Under the pieces are notes generated by a model. The model ran no database searches, was not told the DNA's origin, and saw nothing but the letters and a program-made list of their open reading frames with translations. Of a stretch of DNA of 64,000 bases, positions 7,215-14,608 are shown in pieces (the stretch's first letter is position 1; each line of letters opens with the position of its first letter). The position numbers and the translations under genes are program-made. This DNA is from Bacillota bacterium (GTDB taxonomy: Bacteria; Bacillota; Clostridia; DSM-8532), in NCBI GenBank assembly GCA_023443745.1, contig JAEZTB010000049.1, positions 1 to 64,000 of the forward strand, given 5' to 3'.

Positions 7215-9083
7215 ATGATCAATGAAAAAGGTAATATATCTATTCATACTGAGAATATTTTTCCAATTATCAAGAAATGGCTGTATTCAGAAAAAGATAT
7301 TTTCCTGAGGGAATTGGTATCAAATGCTTCTGATGCAATCAGCAAGCTAAAAAAGTTATCCGATATTGGGGAGGCTTCCCTTTCCGATAGCTATAAGCCG
7401 CGCATAGAAGTGAGAGTCAATAAGGAAAAAGGGACTATTGCCATTTCGGATAATGGTATCGGCATGACCGATGAAGAAGTCAAAAAATATATTAATCAAA
7501 TTGCATTTTCAGGAGCAAAGGATTTTATAGAGAAGTATAAGGATAAGACGGATGACCAGCAAATTATCGGTCATTTTGGTTTAGGCTTCTACTCTGCATT
7601 CATGGTGAGTGAAAAGGTCACTATCGAAACATTATCTTACCGAGAAGGGCAAACGGCTGTGTCATGGGAAAGCACCGGCGATACCGAGTATACCATGGGT
7701 GAATCGGATAAAAAAGCCTCTGGTACGGTTGTAACACTTTATATGGCACAGGATTCCAAAGAATTTCTCGATGTATGGAAGGTACGTGAGGTATTGAAGA
7801 AATACTTTGCTTTCTTGCAATATGAAATCTATCTTATTGACGAGAATGAGAAAAAGGACGACAAGAAGGAGGATGAAAAGGAGACTGAGGAAAAGTCTCT
7901 CAATAACATCCATCCGCTGTGGCTAAAAAATCCGAGAGAATGCACGGATGAAGAGTATAAAAGCTTCTATCATGAGGTGTTCCAGGATTTTAACGATCCC
8001 TTGTTCTGGATTCACATCAATATGGACTATCCCTTTAATATGAAAGGTATTATTTACTTCCCCAAGCTCAAGCATGAATTTGAGACCATGGAAGGGAAAA
8101 TAAAGCTTTTCTATAATCAGGTCTTTGTTGCTGACAACATTAAGGAGGTTATCCCTGAATTTCTGCTGCTCTTAAAGGGCTGCCTCGATTGCCCCGATCT
8201 TCCTCTGAATGTTTCAAGAAGCTTTTTGCAGAACGAAGGCTATGTGGACAAAATATCCGCTCATATTACCAAAAAGGTGGCGGACAAGCTCCAGCTTCTG
8301 TTTAAGAAGGATCGTGAGAGCTATGAAAAATACTGGGAGGATATCAATCCCTTTGTTAAATACGGCTGTATGAGAGAGCACAAGTTTTTTGAGAAGGTTA
8401 AGGATATTCTGATTTACAAGACCATTAACGGTAAATTCCTGACTATGGATGAGTATCTTGGACAGAATCCGGATACCGACAAAAAGGCTTATTATGTCAA
8501 TGATGAGAAGCAACAGGCCCAGTATATCCGTATGTTCAAAGAGAATAATCTTGACGCAGTTATTTTGAATACCATGATTGATTCACATTTCATCAGCTTT
8601 ATGGAGGCTGAGAACAAGGATGTGAAATTCATGCGTGTTGATGCGGAAATAACCGGCAACATGAAATCAGGTGAAGGGGAAGAAAACAAGGAACTCCTGG
8701 AAAAGCTTGAAAAAATATTCAAGGAAGCCACAGGCAACGAAGAGCTTAAACTTAAGGCGGAAGGACTTAAAAATGAAGCAACCCCTGCCGTGATTCTTCT
8801 TTCTGAAGAAGCACGCCGATTTAAGGAAATGAGCCGCTCTTTCGGAGGAAGCTTCAATTCGGCGGATTTATTCCCCAATGAGGAAACCTTGCTCGTAAAC
8901 AGCAATAATACCATGATTCAGCGGATAGCAACACTCTATGGTGAAGATAATAGAAAAGAGGATGCACTCTTTGCTGCCAGCCATGTCTATGACCTTGCCC
9001 TTTTGAATCACAGACAGCTGGAGCCGGAAACCATGGTTAAGTTTATCGAAAGAAGCAATGCACTCTTAATGAGGTTACTATGA
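7215..9083 (+). CDS. htpG: molecular chaperone HtpG (Hsp90 family)
   Basis: Cytosolic Hsp90: a dimeric ATP-driven chaperone. About 622 residues, the normal bacterial length. The GHKL ATPase motifs are at the N-terminus: ELVSNASDAISKL, DNGIGMT, GHFGLGFYSAFMVS. A short acidic/lysine-rich linker (DENEKKDDKKEDEKETEE, about residue 215) joins the middle domain, and the C-terminal dimerisation domain follows. ATG 7215 is preferred to the in-frame TTG 7209 because AGGGAGG at 7198-7204 is 10 bases before it. The stop overlaps queA by 4 bases, an unusual pairing of a chaperone with a tRNA-modification gene. Confidence 0.96.
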   Translation: MINEKGNISIHTENIFPIIKKWLYSEKDIFLRELVSNASDAISKLKKLSDIGEASLSDSYKPRIEVRVNKEKGTIAISDNGIGMTDEEVKKYINQIAFSGAKDFIEKYKDKTDDQQIIGHFGLGFYSAFMVSEKVTIETLSYREGQTAVSWESTGDTEYTMGESDKKASGTVVTLYMAQDSKEFLDVWKVREVLKKYFAFLQYEIYLIDENEKKDDKKEDEKETEEKSLNNIHPLWLKNPRECTDEEYKSFYHEVFQDFNDPLFWIHINMDYPFNMKGIIYFPKLKHEFETMEGKIKLFYNQVFVADNIKEVIPEFLLLLKGCLDCPDLPLNVSRSFLQNEGYVDKISAHITKKVADKLQLLFKKDRESYEKYWEDINPFVKYGCMREHKFFEKVKDILIYKTINGKFLTMDEYLGQNPDTDKKAYYVNDEKQQAQYIRMFKENNLDAVILNTMIDSHFISFMEAENKDVKFMRVDAEITGNMKSGEGEENKELLEKLEKIFKEATGNEELKLKAEGLKNEATPAVILLSEEARRFKEMSRSFGGSFNSADLFPNEETLLVNSNNTMIQRIATLYGEDNRKEDALFAASHVYDLALLNHRQLEPETMVKFIERSNALLMRLL

Positions 9084-10102
9084 ATTTAAAGGATTTCTGG
9101 TATGACCTACCTGAACATCTGATTGCCCAGAACCCTCTTGAAAAAAGAGATATGTCAAGGCTTCTAGTGCTCAACAGAGGAAAAGACACCCTTGAACACA
9201 GGCTATTTAAGGATTTACCCGGGTATCTTGAATCAGGGGATTGCCTGGTTATTAACAATACCCGGGTGCTTCCCGCCCGACTTTTAGGGGAAAAAGAGGG
9301 AAGCGGTGGAAAGATCGAATTCGTTCTTTTAAAAAGAATCGAAAGCGACATCTGGGAGGTTATCTTAAAACCCGGAAGAAAGGCAAAGCCAGGAAGTCGT
9401 TTTGTTTTTGGGAATGGTCTATTACGGGCAGAAATCCTGGAGCTGGCCGATGAAGGCAACCGTATTGTTAAGTTTTTTTATGAGGGTGTGTTTGAGGAGG
9501 TTCTCGATAAGGTGGGAATTATGCCTCTGCCACCCTATATTCATGCAACCCTTCAAGATAAGGAGCGTTATCAGACCGTCTATTCTAAAATAAATGGTTC
9601 GGCTGCGGCGCCTACAGCCGGTCTTCACTTTACACCAGAGCTGTTTACAGTACTCCGGGAAAAAGGGATTAACGTGGCAGAGGTTACCTTGCATGTGGGC
9701 CTTGGCACCTTCCGCCCTGTTAAGACCGACAATATCCTGGAGCATCATATGCACAAAGAGAGATACAGCATCAGCCCGGAAGCCTGCGACGCCATCAACG
9801 AGGCTAAAAAAAGAGGAAAACGTGTGGTCGCAGTAGGAACAACCAGTGTCCGTGTTTTGGAGACTTCGTCGGTTCAGGGAGAGGTTTTGCCCGGTGAGGG
9901 GGAGACTGATATCTTTATTTATCCCGGTTATACCTTTAAAATAGTGGATGCTCTCATCACTAATTTTCATCTACCCGAATCGACGTTGATCATGCTTGTG
10001 AGTGCTTTTGCAGGTAAAGAAAGAGTCATGGATGCTTATCAAGAGGCTATCAATCATGAATACCGTTTCTTCAGTTTTGGCGATGCCATGCTGATTGTGT
10101 AG
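9080..10102 (+). CDS. queA: S-adenosylmethionine:tRNA ribosyltransferase-isomerase
   Basis: Adds the ribosyl-derived cyclopentene moiety from SAM to 7-aminomethyl-7-deazaguanine in tRNA, giving epoxyqueuosine. 340 residues. Motifs: YDLPEHLIAQNPLEKRD at the N-terminus, VINNTRVLPARLLG, APTAGLHFTPELF, and LPESTLIMLVSAFAG near the end. The start overlaps the htpG stop (ATGA), so it depends on htpG translation. Its usual partner tgt is at 62591, more than 52 kb away, in front of yajC; the common queA-tgt-yajC order is therefore split here. Confidence 0.97.
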   Translation: MNLKDFWYDLPEHLIAQNPLEKRDMSRLLVLNRGKDTLEHRLFKDLPGYLESGDCLVINNTRVLPARLLGEKEGSGGKIEFVLLKRIESDIWEVILKPGRKAKPGSRFVFGNGLLRAEILELADEGNRIVKFFYEGVFEEVLDKVGIMPLPPYIHATLQDKERYQTVYSKINGSAAAPTAGLHFTPELFTVLREKGINVAEVTLHVGLGTFRPVKTDNILEHHMHKERYSISPEACDAINEAKKRGKRVVAVGTTSVRVLETSSVQGEVLPGEGETDIFIYPGYTFKIVDALITNFHLPESTLIMLVSAFAGKERVMDAYQEAINHEYRFFSFGDAMLIV

Positions 10103-10212
10103 AAAGATCTATTTCATAAACCTTTTTAATCAAATTCTAATTCCAGTCCCATGGTTTTATCATATTGATCCGATATAATTCCAAGTAGAGAGTTAAAACG
10201 GAGGCGGTATAT

Positions 10213-10899
10213 ATGAAAAATAGCAAAAAATATGTGCTTGGTGCTATTCTCGTAATATTCGGTATTTTAATGATATTCGGCGAATTTGGATTCCTTGATA
10301 TGTCCTGGATCTTTAGATTAACCTGGCCAATGATTTTTATAGCTATTTCCTTTATCTTTTTCTTGAGCTATTTTACAAAAAGACCATATGGCACGGGTTT
10401 TCTGGTTCCGGCAGGAATTTTCCTGACCCTGGGAGCAACCTTTCTCCTGGGCGAGACATTTTCCTACGAATTAGTATGGCCCGGTTTCATAGCGGCACCT
10501 GCCGTGGGGCTCTTTCTTCTGTATTTATTTGGGGAAAGAAGTCCTGGTTTGCTGGTCCCCATAGGTGTTTTAATGACCGTTGCAGGAACTTGCCTGCTGG
10601 GTTCATGGTTTAATATTTGGGATATTGTATGGCCCGGTTTTATAATGGCTCCGGCCATAGGGTTATTCCTGCTATATCTGGGAGGCAAGCACGAACCGGC
10701 TCTTCTTATTCCTATTTTCATTCTGACAGCTATATCGGTGACGTTCTTCTCAATATTCGGCCTCAGCCGTTTTGCGGAGTCCCTTAAGTATATAGCAGGC
10801 GGTGTGCTTGTTCTGGCAGGGCTTGCCACAATTCTTAAAAAACCCGCCAATCGGGACCGATATGACCATCCTGATGACTATGGGTCAAATCACATGTAG
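10213..10899 (+). CDS. multi-pass membrane protein with repeated WPGFI segments
   Basis: 228 residues, almost entirely hydrophobic, with about eight predicted membrane segments and a charged C-terminal tail (KKPANRDRYDHPDDYG). Two internal copies of the pattern WPGFI-x-APA-x-GLFLLYL (starting near residues 89 and 139) show it arose by duplication of a two-helix unit. The first 60 residues resemble the membrane domain of LiaI/LiaF/DUF5668 proteins, which act in envelope-stress sensing, but no regulator sits beside it. GGAGG is 8 bases or so before the ATG. A TATAAT-like element lies at 10174-10179. Function unknown; the envelope-stress link is inference. Confidence 0.75.
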   Translation: MKNSKKYVLGAILVIFGILMIFGEFGFLDMSWIFRLTWPMIFIAISFIFFLSYFTKRPYGTGFLVPAGIFLTLGATFLLGETFSYELVWPGFIAAPAVGLFLLYLFGERSPGLLVPIGVLMTVAGTCLLGSWFNIWDIVWPGFIMAPAIGLFLLYLGGKHEPALLIPIFILTAISVTFFSIFGLSRFAESLKYIAGGVLVLAGLATILKKPANRDRYDHPDDYGSNHM

Positions 10900-10915
10900 T
10901 CATCTTTCCATAGAT

Positions 10916-10945
10916 TGAGGTGCGTTCCATAAGGAATGCACCTCA
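10916..10945 (+). repeat. stem-loop after the membrane protein gene
   Basis: TGAGGTGCGTTCC (10916-10928) pairs with GGAATGCACCTCA (10933-10945) around the loop ATAA; the only non-Watson-Crick pair is G-U when read on the + strand. It has no T run, so it is not a standard terminator. It is followed by GGCCTCGACC, which resembles AAGCCTCGACCC after a comparable hairpin in the repeat at 42805-42846. Confidence 0.6.
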
Positions 10946-10964
10946 GGCCTCGACCAATTAATTA

Positions 10965-10994
10965 AGGGCGTCTTTTTAAGACGCCCTCTTTAAA
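10965..10994 (+). terminator. terminator downstream of 10213-10899
   Basis: A perfect 10-bp stem AGGGCGTCTT/AAGACGCCCT (10965-10974 and 10978-10987) with a TTT loop, followed by CTTTAAATCTT. Confidence 0.75.
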
Positions 10995-11082
10995 TCTTAC
11001 GGGTCGAGACATGTAGTATGATCTTCTGTGGCTTAAAAGAGTGCTATCAATGGTGGTCAAAGGTACCATAGTGACAGAGACC

Positions 11083-11114
11083 AGAGGCTGCCAATTATAA
11101 GGCAACCTCTTTTT
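11083..11114. terminator. hairpin between convergent genes
   Basis: AGAGGCTGCC (11083-11092) and GGCAACCTCT (11101-11110) form a stem followed by TTTT on the + strand. The single mismatch (C-A) on + becomes a G-U pair in the - strand transcript, so it may serve either direction. It lies just beyond the stop of the small - strand gene at 11135-11254. Nothing else is recognisable in 10995-11130. Confidence 0.5.
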
Positions 11115-11134
11115 GAATAAGGAAATTCCCAGGG

Positions 11135-11254
11135 CTATTTCTTGGGTCCCTGAACCTGATTATCAGCTGCACCCCTGGATACATTCTTTTGTTCGCTAAT
11201 ATTCTGAGACTGTTTTTTGGAGGACTTCGGTGCATTAGTCTTATTCTTTCCCAT
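11135..11254 (-). CDS. small Lys/Asn/Gln-rich protein, 39 residues
   Basis: An ORF of 39 codons beginning MGKNKTNAPKSSKK and ending VQGPKK. It is very hydrophilic and basic, without Cys, Trp or membrane segments. GGGTGAAAAGA precedes the ATG. It lies 75 bp after a second gene of the same character (11330-11473), in the same direction. The composition and size are like minor small acid-soluble spore proteins or similar spore-core peptides, but I cannot assign a family. Too short for usual gene-length cut-offs. Confidence 0.55.
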   Translation of the reverse strand: MGKNKTNAPKSSKKQSQNISEQKNVSRGAADNQVQGPKK

Positions 11255-11329
11255 TTCTTTTCACCCGTTTATTATTCTTTTAGCTTAGCAAAATAGTTCA
11301 TGCTCGTCTAATTTTACTTAAAAGAGGCA

Positions 11330-11473
11330 TTAACGATATGGGGCTTCATTACCAGGAACCTTAGGGTTTTTGCTGTTGGGTACTTGATTAAGGCGCTTCT
11401 CATTTTCCCCGTTTTTTGATTGCTGTGCATTACTATTGTTAGTGGGGTTATTAGGTGTCTGATTCTTTGACAT
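11330..11473 (-). CDS. small Asn/Pro/Gln-rich protein, 47 residues
   Basis: An ORF of 47 codons beginning MSKNQTPNNPTNNSN and ending PGNEAPYR. An excellent ribosome-binding site (AAAGGAGTG) lies 5-6 bases before the ATG, which argues that it is translated. It is hydrophilic and low in complexity, with repeated Asn-Pro and Lys-Asn pairs (VPNSKNPKVPGN). It is located 62 bp after the serpin stop on the same strand and could be cotranscribed with it. The style suggests a spore-associated or secreted-matrix peptide; no family is assigned and the role is open. Confidence 0.65.
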   Translation of the reverse strand: MSKNQTPNNPTNNSNAQQSKNGENEKRLNQVPNSKNPKVPGNEAPYR

Positions 11474-11534
11474 AGGTTCACTCCTTTCACTTCTTTTGTA
11501 AGTATTATGGCACTAAAAAGTGAAAATTATACCA

Positions 11535-12752
11535 TTATATACTTGATACCTTGCCCATAAACAACAGCGTATTTGTTGTATCGTCAGTTATGAAAAAGAC
11601 GAAGGGTCTATCCGCAATAAATGTGATGCGTTCCGTGGGAGCTGCTGTTTCCCTTATCTCAACAACAGTAGCACCGGCTGCTTCACTGCCTTCTTCATTG
11701 ACCTCAATAACAGCTTTATGAAGCACTCTGCTGATAAAAAGTTCTGGCCTGATGCCCGAGAAATCAGCCTTTTCACTGAAGGCCTCTTCCATGCCCAGTG
11801 CTTTAAGGCTGTTGTTTAAATTCTTTATGCCGTATTCCAGTTTGAATTTTGGAATACTGAGCTGTACATCATCAACTTCTTTTATAGAATCCCGGATACT
11901 TACCCATTTTTCCATGTCCAAATCCTTAATATAGTTGTTGATGTCTATTCCTTCATCAGGCAGAATGATGGTCATTGAGGTTTTATTACTGCCGTAGGGA
12001 AGTCGTACTGCTTTATAGCCGTCTCCCTTTCCATATTCAACTGTATCTTGCCGATTCATCATCTTTACATTCTGTAAAGAGCTGTCATAGGTGTAAAAAA
12101 CAGCATCGGAGGTTTGTTTAGGGTCAAACTGCTCCCGCCATTGGCCTTTAAAGTAAATAGCATTTATAAGGTACATGATAACATCAGGATCAATAGGGGA
12201 ATCTACCATTTTTTCTATCTTTCCTTTGGTAGTATCTTTTATCCAATCATTGATCGTGCCTGCTGATGAGGGATCTGAAAAATCAAGGGCAGAGACCTCT
12301 GCGTTAAAATAGGTCTTATTATTGGCCTTAAATTCTTCATTAATGTTTTGATCCTCTCTGATCCATATGGAATTTCCTATATTCAGGTTAATTTTTTTAT
12401 CCAGGTTCTCCAGATGGCCAATCAGGTTTTTGTAGCTCTCATTGATAAGTCCCCTGTCAAGTTTCGTAAAGCCAAGAGTATTTTCCATTGAAAGCTTGGT
12501 ACCTGTCTCTGCACCATTGTAGGTCATGGTGAGCGCGGTCGAGATGCTGATGGGAGAAATGAAAATGTTTTCTGACACATCCTCGTCATTAAGCTTTTTA
12601 AAAATATTAAAAGCGAATTCACTATTGGCCTTTATCACACTGTCGCTTATTTTTGAGATATCATAGTCCTTTGATACCCTGTTATTACTGCAGGCTAAAA
12701 GTAATGTGGCTAGAATCACTGCCTGGAGCAGAGCAAATAGTTTTCTTTTCAC
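11535..12752 (-). CDS. serpin-family protease inhibitor, lipoprotein
   Basis: 405 residues. A lipoprotein signal peptide ends in LLLAC (Cys21), so the protein should be anchored to the outer face of the membrane. Serpin signatures follow in order: ISPISISTALTMTYNGAETG, NAIYFKGQWREQFD and the C-terminal DRPFVFFITDDTTNTLLFMG. The reactive-centre hinge EEGSEAAGATVVE has the small residues needed for loop insertion, so it should be an inhibitory serpin; the scissile bond is near RETAAP, with Thr, Glu or Ala at P1. GTG start with GGAGG 8 bases upstream. Bacterial serpins are known to guard surface hydrolases against proteases. The target is unknown. Confidence 0.93.
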   Translation of the reverse strand: MKRKLFALLQAVILATLLLACSNNRVSKDYDISKISDSVIKANSEFAFNIFKKLNDEDVSENIFISPISISTALTMTYNGAETGTKLSMENTLGFTKLDRGLINESYKNLIGHLENLDKKINLNIGNSIWIREDQNINEEFKANNKTYFNAEVSALDFSDPSSAGTINDWIKDTTKGKIEKMVDSPIDPDVIMYLINAIYFKGQWREQFDPKQTSDAVFYTYDSSLQNVKMMNRQDTVEYGKGDGYKAVRLPYGSNKTSMTIILPDEGIDINNYIKDLDMEKWVSIRDSIKEVDDVQLSIPKFKLEYGIKNLNNSLKALGMEEAFSEKADFSGIRPELFISRVLHKAVIEVNEEGSEAAGATVVEIRETAAPTERITFIADRPFVFFITDDTTNTLLFMGKVSSI

Positions 12753-12893
12753 CGTACTTTCCTCCTTAAAATATGTTCTTTATTATATGACGAGAGTACT
12801 TCCTAAAAAGTTCAATTAGGGGTTCTTTATTAGAATAGCGTAAAAAAGGGTAAGAATATATATACCAAAAGATAGAAACAAGAGGTGACGAAA

Positions 12894-13661
12894 GTGAATA
12901 AAATGCCGGCATTGTTTATAGGCCACGGTTCGCCTATGAATGCCATTGAAGAGAATCAATATACACGAAACTGGAAAGAGATTGCAAAACGAATTCCTAA
13001 GCCGGAAGCAATCCTGGCCATTTCTGCTCACTGGTATACCAATGGGACCAGAATCATGGATGAGCCACAACCTGAGATGATTTATGATATGTATGGCTTT
13101 CCACAGGAACTCTATGAAATAGATTACAAGGCTCCAGGAGCACCGGAGCAGGCCTATGCCACAAAGGACTTAATTCGTAAAAATGTAATCTACGATAATA
13201 CTTGGGGATTTGACCATGGGACATGGTCCGTCCTCCATGTCATGTATCCTGATGCAGATATTCCGGTTTATCAGATGAGTGTGGATAAAACTGCCGATGG
13301 CCGCGCTCATTTTGAAATAGGGCAAGATATCAAGGGCCTGCGTGAAAAAGGAGTATTAATTCTTGGAAGTGGAAATGTCGTCCATAATCTTTCAAAGATA
13401 GACTTTTTTATGAGTGGCGGATTTAATTGGGCGGATGAATTTGATGGATACATTAAGGAAAAAATAAAACAAAGAGAATTTTCCGATGTCATTGATTACA
13501 GAAAGGCAGGCCCATCCTCTGAAAAAGCCTTCTGGACACCGGACCATTTCTACCCTTTGCTCTATGTGTTAGGGGCCTCTACCGACCAGGACCAGCTCTC
13601 GGTATTCAATGATTCATGCATGATGGGCTCCATGTCAATGACATGCTACTTATTTCAGTAA
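12894..13661 (+). CDS. LigB-type extradiol ring-cleavage dioxygenase (DODA/YgiD family)
   Basis: 255 residues, a class III extradiol dioxygenase fold. Metal-site and family motifs: LFIGHGSPMNAIE near the N-terminus, ISAHWYTNGTRIM, GFDHGTWSVL and SGNVVHNL. Family members such as E. coli YgiD cleave L-DOPA in vitro, but their physiological substrate is not known. GTG 12894 is preferred over the upstream in-frame GTG 12885, because AGAGGTGA (12881-12888) lies properly spaced before it and the protein then begins as its relatives do (VNKMPALF). It is followed 20 bp later by pirin; together they form a likely two-gene operon of non-heme metal enzymes. An oxygen-dependent reaction would be odd in a strict anaerobe. 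Confidence 0.9.
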   Translation: MNKMPALFIGHGSPMNAIEENQYTRNWKEIAKRIPKPEAILAISAHWYTNGTRIMDEPQPEMIYDMYGFPQELYEIDYKAPGAPEQAYATKDLIRKNVIYDNTWGFDHGTWSVLHVMYPDADIPVYQMSVDKTADGRAHFEIGQDIKGLREKGVLILGSGNVVHNLSKIDFFMSGGFNWADEFDGYIKEKIKQREFSDVIDYRKAGPSSEKAFWTPDHFYPLLYVLGASTDQDQLSVFNDSCMMGSMSMTCYLFQ

Positions 13662-13681
13662 TAAATTCCAGGAGGTTTTTT

Positions 13682-14527
13682 ATGAAGGATTTACGTACGA
13701 TTCGCAAAATAATAACCGGAAACCGTGCATCAGACGGTGCAGGGGTTAAATTGGTAAGAGTTATTGGGTATCACGATACAAAGGACTTTGATCCCTTTTT
13801 AATGCTCGATGCCTTTGATTCGGTTAATCCGGAAGATTACGTCAAGGGCTTTCCCTGGCACCCTCACCGTGGTATTGAAACTATAACTTATCTCGTCCAA
13901 GGAGATATTGAGCATGGGGACAGTCTTGGCAACAAAGGCAGCATTTTGGATGGAGACTGCCAGTGGATGACAGCCGGTTCCGGAATCATTCATCAGGAAA
14001 TGCCTCAACCCAGTGAGAGAATGCTGGGTGCTCAGCTCTGGCTGAATCTTCCGGCAAAAGACAAAATGGTCGCTCCCCAATACAGGGATTTACGCAAAGA
14101 AGATATTCCTGTTGTAGTTGAAGGGGAGAATAAAACCCGTATTATTGCCGGGAGATATAAAGGAGTGGATGGCGCCTTTCAAGGAGATTATGTAAAGCCT
14201 CAATATTTTGATGTTGAGGTTAAAGCAGAAGGTGAATGGTCCTTTGAATCAGATAGGGACTCAACCTTATTTATTTATATTCTCCAAGGAGAAGGCAGCT
14301 TTGATGCTGAAAGTGAATCTCTGGTTTCAGAAAAAAATGCTGTTTTGTTTAGTAAGGGTACAACCTTCTGGGTAAAAGCTTCTGAAAAGGGTATCAGGTT
14401 TTTACTTTTTTCAGGAAAACCTCTCGAGGAACCCATTGCCTGGGGCGGCCCCATCGTCATGAACACTAAGCAAGAATTGGATCAGGCCTTCAAAGATTTG
14501 GACAATAATACTTTTATCAGGGATTAG
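13682..14527 (+). CDS. pirin-family bicupin protein
   Basis: 281 residues with two cupin domains. The N-terminal cupin carries the metal-binding set: HPHRG (two His) and GSGIIHQEMP (His and Glu), the same ligands as in human pirin and E. coli YhhW. The C-terminal pirin domain contains LQGEGSF and ends GGPIVMNTKQEL. Some pirins have quercetin dioxygenase activity; others are transcription cofactors, so the role here is not fixed. The frame is open 66 bases further upstream, but AGGAGG 6 bases before ATG 13682 decides the start. Coupled to the DODA-type gene just upstream. Confidence 0.93.
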   Translation: MKDLRTIRKIITGNRASDGAGVKLVRVIGYHDTKDFDPFLMLDAFDSVNPEDYVKGFPWHPHRGIETITYLVQGDIEHGDSLGNKGSILDGDCQWMTAGSGIIHQEMPQPSERMLGAQLWLNLPAKDKMVAPQYRDLRKEDIPVVVEGENKTRIIAGRYKGVDGAFQGDYVKPQYFDVEVKAEGEWSFESDRDSTLFIYILQGEGSFDAESESLVSEKNAVLFSKGTTFWVKASEKGIRFLLFSGKPLEEPIAWGGPIVMNTKQELDQAFKDLDNNTFIRD

Positions 14528-14549
14528 AAAAATTCAAAACCCCGTTATG

Positions 14550-14590
14550 TTAACAGAGCGAAGAGTCCTCAGGATTCTTCGCTCTGTTAA
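14550..14590. terminator. long hairpin between convergent genes
   Basis: TTAACAGAGCGAAGA (14550-14564) pairs perfectly with TCTTCGCTCTGTTAA (14576-14590) and the stem extends inward through GTCC/GGAT to about 19 bp with a 3-base loop. It lies midway between the stop of pirin (+) and that of the aroF-pheA fusion (-). There is no long T run on either side, but the position suggests a bidirectional terminator. Confidence 0.7.
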
Positions 14591-14608
14591 GTATGGTATA
14601 GAAAATCC

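Noticed and set aside
11049..11101. A 16-codon + strand ORF (MVVKGTIVTETRG) before the hairpin at 11083
   Set aside because: No ribosome-binding site and it runs into the hairpin; coding is not supported.
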